DNA of 6,148 bases, from NCBI GenBank assembly GCA_009845645.1, contig VXZF01000009.1, positions 2,760 to 8,907 of the forward strand. Reading direction: 5' to 3'. The translations under genes were made by a program, and so were the position numbers. This DNA comes from Gemmatimonadota bacterium (GTDB taxonomy: Bacteria; Latescibacterota; UBA2968; UBA8231). Every line of letters starts with the position of its first letter. Positions within the stretch are counted from its first letter, which is position 1. This document shows positions 3,311 through 6,148 of the stretch, piece after piece. The notes below the pieces were generated by a model. It was not told where the DNA came from. It worked only from the letters and a program-made list of their open reading frames with translations, and made no database searches.

Positions 3311-6148
3311 ATGAAAGAGAGCCGCAAATTCAACAAGGGGATTACGTACGCAGTAGTCTGGCTGGCCGGAACTTGCGCTCCTAGTTCGGTCAATGCCCAG
3401 CAAGGATACGATATTGTCGGCGACCAAGTCGTCGTCGAAGGTGAGCAGCACTGGGTCAACTGGAAGCGGCCCGGCCACTTGACCGCCATAGATGCTTCCG
3501 GGGCCGTGCGGCCCCGCGAACTGCGCCAAGTATATAACGTCTTGGACGATAGGAGCTTTGAGCGCCCGGTAGAGATCGACAAAAAAGCGCCGCGGATTGC
3601 AACCGTCGATAGCACCCTGCGCTTAGATGTGCTGGGCAACCCCCTGCAAGACGTCAGCAAAAATTTCATCTACGACTACATAGTGCGGCCGGGCGTTAGC
3701 CGGGTGGGCTCCAACCCGCACTTGGCTCCCAACATTCTCGACGACGATCCGACCACATTCTGGGAACCGAATCCAGACGATCCAATCGGCGACTGGTGGA
3801 TCGAGGTGCACCTCGGGAGAGTGGTGCCGCTGGAGCGGCTCAGGCTGCAATTCGTCGACGAGCAACTGGGCGATCCCTTCCTCAAGTTCCTGCTGTTCTT
3901 CGAGAAAAAACAGTTGCCCTTGGTGCGGGACGACAGCAAGCTCAGATTTTCGATTTTCGCGCCTTTTGACGGGGTCAACAAAGACCAGCGGATCTTCGCG
4001 TTCGACAGCGAGCGCACCAGTGGCTTGTTGCCCGCCGATGTGTCCGGCCTTATGGCGAAGCGGCTGCCCATGGGCAATGCCGATCCCAACTGGACGGGCC
4101 GGCTGGTAGAGGTCATCCGCATCACCATAACGGACACCCGCGGGGCCCGGAGCGAGCAAATAACCCAAGAGGCGTGGGAAGCGCTGCCCGAGGGGGAGCG
4201 CGGCGATGTGGTGTACTTTGTGCGCGATGTGGCCGGACGGGAGGAACCCGTGGACGAGGCCACCTACGAGGTCCTGGGGCCGGATCGACAAGGGCGGAGG
4301 GTCTATTACCGGCGGGAACTGCCGCGCTTGGCCGAAGTGGACGCTTGGGGCTGGGGAGATAATATCGCGTTGGGCATGCTCGAAACGGGTGGTGGGATCG
4401 AGCACACCATCGCCGCTTCGGGCGGCACGGGCAAGGCCTTTGACGGGCAAGTGGCATCCTTCTACCGCCACACCTATTTCCTCGAGGAGGTTCCCGACGA
4501 CAACATCCTGATCGCCGATGTAGGGGGCACTGTGTGGATGGACCAAATGCGGATCCTCTCCGAAGGCTACGTCCATGCCCCGACAGTACGGGGCTATACC
4601 ATGCGGGGCTCGTCGGGAGTTCGAGACGCCCAAGGCCGGCTCAAATGGCAACTCATTAGTCCGAAACAGCGCGACAAAAACATCGATGAAGGGTATTACT
4701 CGTTGCTCAACGACGTGCAGAGTCCACCTATAAAGCTGCGATTTTTTGAATTTATCACCCTCAAGAACCAGCCGCCCGGCAACACGGGTACGCAGGGTTT
4801 CTACAACCCCGGTATTGGGGAGTTCATGATTTTCTCCAAAGGGTCTCCGGCCGAGGTCGTTCTCGAGTCCGATGCGATCGAGTTGCCCGGATTGGTGGTG
4901 CTGGGGTCCGTGCGCTGGGAGGCCGAGTTGCCGTTCGGCACTGATGTGGAGATCCGCACGCGCACAGGAGACCAACTGCTGCAGCACATCCGCTACTTCG
5001 ATAGTGGCGGCGGCGAGGTCACAGCGGACAAGCACAAGAAACTGCCGGGCTTTCGCAAAGGACCCGTTGATACCTCGTTCGTAATCGGGCCGGATTGGAC
5101 TCCTTGGAGCCAGCGCTATTTGCATCCGGGTGCCCGGGTGACGTCTCCGAGTCTGCGCAAATTCATGCAGCTCCAAGCAAAACTAGTCAGCAATGACCGC
5201 AACGTCGCTCCCCTGCTCCGCAGGATTGAAGTCGATATGCACCGTCCAGTTCTGCAAAATCTGCTGGCCGAAGTCTGGCCCGAGGAGACGAGCGTGGGTC
5301 AAGTAGATACCTTTGAGGTCTATCTCCAGCCGACTTTGCTGGAAGAACCTCGCTCGGAGCGGAGTCCTGGTTACGATGAGGTGCTGCTGAGTTCGGAGCC
5401 GACCCTCGATATGCGTTTGCTGGATGTGGCTCTGGGAACGGAAGAGGAATTCGCCCGCGGGCAGCCGCTGCAGCTCTTCGCGGTAGAGCGAGCAGAGGAC
5501 GCGGCCAGTGCCGATGGTGCAGCACTGCAGATCCTGCGCAGTCAGGGAGATTCGCTACAGGTGCGTTTTTCCCAAGTGAAGCGCGGCGAGTCCGCAGACG
5601 TCCTGCCGCACCGCTACTATCGGCTGCTAGTCGAGGGGGACGAGGTGCCAACGCGGTCAGACGACCGATTGCTCGATTTGCTTTCCTACGAGCGGCTCGA
5701 CGAAGAGCTACAGGGAGCGATCCGCTATTTCCGCACAACGGACCGCGACGGTGCGCAGTTGGAGGAAGTAGATGCAGCGACCTATGAAGCCTTAGAAGAG
5801 GGCGAGCGGGGTCCGGTGCGCTATTTTCGCAAGGTAACTGGAGTGGGCAACCAGTCGCTTTTCGACTCGCTGGGCGATACGCTGAGCGCGGCCCAGTACA
5901 ACCGACTTGGGGCGGCAAAGGGATGGGTTTTAGGCCGCGGCCGCTTGGTGCGCCTGCGCTTCGCCGCGGCGGTCTTTTTGCACGGAACCAAACTCAGGAC
6001 CGCGATGCGCAACAGCGCCATTGAGGGGCCTTGGCAGGAGAGCGATCCCGGCGATGTCACCCAGATCCGGCCCGGCCACGGCTTGGTGATTGGGGCGCTT
6101 GGTGCTGGCGACGTAGTAGAAGATTTGCAGGTCAGCCCCAACCCATTC
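3311..6148 (+). CDS. Large secreted modular protein with discoidin-like domains, 3' end outside the window
   Basis: The frame is open for 946 codons to the right edge and ends inside a coding region. Residues 1-29 are a signal peptide (MKESRKFNKG, a hydrophobic core, then V-N-A before Gln30). Residues 30-117 are an unassigned N-terminal module with W-V-N-W-K near 48-52. Residues about 125-277 resemble an F5/8 type C (discoidin) domain: N-I-L-D-D-D-P-T-T-F-W at 141-151, D-W-W-I-E-V-H-L-G at 161-169, L-R-L-Q-F at 177-181. Residues about 346-495 look like a second, more divergent one: A-F-D-G near 376-379, A-D-V-G-G-T-V-W-M-D at 402-411. Residues about 505-645 form another beta-rich module with D-W-T-P-W-S at 595-600. 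The last 300 residues are beta-rich and repeat-bearing, and the visible part ends V-S-P-N-P-F, which in FCB-type secreted proteins commonly precedes a C-terminal sorting or FlgD-like segment. Discoidin domains usually bind glycans or surfaces, so an extracellular adhesive or structural role is inferred. No catalytic motif was seen. It is cotranscribed with the upstream foldase in all likelihood. Confidence 0.85.
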   Translation, partial: MKESRKFNKGITYAVVWLAGTCAPSSVNAQQGYDIVGDQVVVEGEQHWVNWKRPGHLTAIDASGAVRPRELRQVYNVLDDRSFERPVEIDKKAPRIATVDSTLRLDVLGNPLQDVSKNFIYDYIVRPGVSRVGSNPHLAPNILDDDPTTFWEPNPDDPIGDWWIEVHLGRVVPLERLRLQFVDEQLGDPFLKFLLFFEKKQLPLVRDDSKLRFSIFAPFDGVNKDQRIFAFDSERTSGLLPADVSGLMAKRLPMGNADPNWTGRLVEVIRITITDTRGARSEQITQEAWEALPEGERGDVVYFVRDVAGREEPVDEATYEVLGPDRQGRRVYYRRELPRLAEVDAWGWGDNIALGMLETGGGIEHTIAASGGTGKAFDGQVASFYRHTYFLEEVPDDNILIADVGGTVWMDQMRILSEGYVHAPTVRGYTMRGSSGVRDAQGRLKWQLISPKQRDKNIDEGYYSLLNDVQSPPIKLRFFEFITLKNQPPGNTGTQGFYNPGIGEFMIFSKGSPAEVVLESDAIELPGLVVLGSVRWEAELPFGTDVEIRTRTGDQLLQHIRYFDSGGGEVTADKHKKLPGFRKGPVDTSFVIGPDWTPWSQRYLHPGARVTSPSLRKFMQLQAKLVSNDRNVAPLLRRIEVDMHRPVLQNLLAEVWPEETSVGQVDTFEVYLQPTLLEEPRSERSPGYDEVLLSSEPTLDMRLLDVALGTEEEFARGQPLQLFAVERAEDAASADGAALQILRSQGDSLQVRFSQVKRGESADVLPHRYYRLLVEGDEVPTRSDDRLLDLLSYERLDEELQGAIRYFRTTDRDGAQLEEVDAATYEALEEGERGPVRYFRKVTGVGNQSLFDSLGDTLSAAQYNRLGAAKGWVLGRGRLVRLRFAAAVFLHGTKLRTAMRNSAIEGPWQESDPGDVTQIRPGHGLVIGALGAGDVVEDLQVSPNPF
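4172..4315 (+). repeat. Protein repeat, first pair of the Y-E-x-L...G...Y-F motif
   Basis: Residues 288-305 (AWEALPEGERGDVVYFVR) and 318-335 (TYEVLGPDRQGRRVYYRR) of the large secreted protein are two copies of one motif, 30 residues apart. Shared positions are aromatic-2, Glu3, Leu5, Arg/Gln10, Gly11, Tyr15 and aromatic-16. They sit in the linker between the two discoidin-like domains. Confidence 0.7.
5030..5074 (+). repeat. Protein repeat, divergent middle copy of the same motif
   Basis: Residues 574-588 (KHKKLPGFRKGPVDT) keep Leu5, the basic residue 10, Gly11, Pro12 and Val13 of the motif, with His replacing the aromatic residue. It is preceded by I-R-Y-F-D-S-G-G-G-E-V-T (560-571), which resembles what lies between the other copies. 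It is weaker than the paired copies. Confidence 0.45.
5684..5833 (+). repeat. Protein repeat, second pair of the Y-E-x-L...G...Y-F motif
   Basis: Residues 792-808 (SYERLDEELQGAIRYFR) and 824-841 (TYEALEEGERGPVRYFRK) are two further copies, 32 residues apart. The last is closest to the first copy (EALPEGERG against EALEEGERG), although the DNA of the two has diverged. The linker between them (V-D-A-A before T-Y-E) matches V-D-E-A before the T-Y-E of the earlier pair. Confidence 0.7.

Noticed and set aside
3374..3379. Cys22 of the large protein as a lipoprotein anchor
   Set aside because: The context is L-A-G-T-C, one residue off a lipobox, and a better signal peptidase I site (V-N-A before Gln30) follows.
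3623..5176. A 517-codon open frame on the minus strand
   Set aside because: It lies wholly antisense to the large secreted protein, whose frame shows a signal peptide, discoidin landmarks and repeats. The antisense translation is rich in His, Pro and Arg with no recognisable domain, typical of a GC-rich shadow frame.
5187..5918. A 243-codon minus-strand frame
   Set aside because: It is antisense to the C-terminal modules of the large protein; its composition (Arg, Ala, Pro) is that of a shadow.
1..6148. CRISPR arrays, tRNA or rRNA genes, insertion sequences
   Set aside because: No regularly spaced DNA repeats, cloverleaf or rRNA-like stretches, transposase motifs or terminal inverted repeats were seen on reading both strands.

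Overview
The window has the look of a chromosomal segment from a GC-rich, free-living bacterium with Shine-Dalgarno-led genes. Two things fit the FCB superphylum or a related uncultured lineage such as Latescibacterota. One is the very large secreted discoidin-type protein whose visible part ends in a V-x-P-N-P-F motif, which usually precedes a C-terminal sorting or FlgD-like region. The other is the lipoprotein foldase next to it. The taxonomic call is inference from protein style, not from a marker gene.

Layout. Positions 1-1381 are read on the minus strand. A small secreted beta-rich protein (821-1381) is followed after 8 bases by a class I, iron-sulfur fumarase (1-812, C-terminal half outside the window). 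The fumarase ribosome binding site overlaps the stop codon of the small gene, so the two are probably cotranscribed and translationally coupled. Positions 1655-6148 are read on the plus strand. A SurA/PrsA-like parvulin lipoprotein (1655-3286) is followed after 24 bases by the first 946 codons of a large secreted modular protein (3311 to the window edge) with two discoidin-like domains and a recurring short tyrosine/glycine motif.

The 273-base divergent intergenic region (1382-1654) separates the two transcription units. It holds a strong ribosome binding site with possible alternative hairpins, a decayed 70-base copy of the fumarase gene in the same orientation as the intact gene, and an AT-rich block with a candidate promoter for the plus-strand pair.

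How the genes may work together. Fumarase is a housekeeping TCA-cycle enzyme. The lipoprotein foldase and the big secreted protein look like a chaperone-client or chaperone-plus-cargo operon at the cell envelope. The small secreted protein upstream of fumarase has no obvious metabolic link to it. The most unusual observations are the frameshifted fumarase relic, which shows that the small gene now sits between two fumarase-derived sequences, and the internal repeat family in the large protein.
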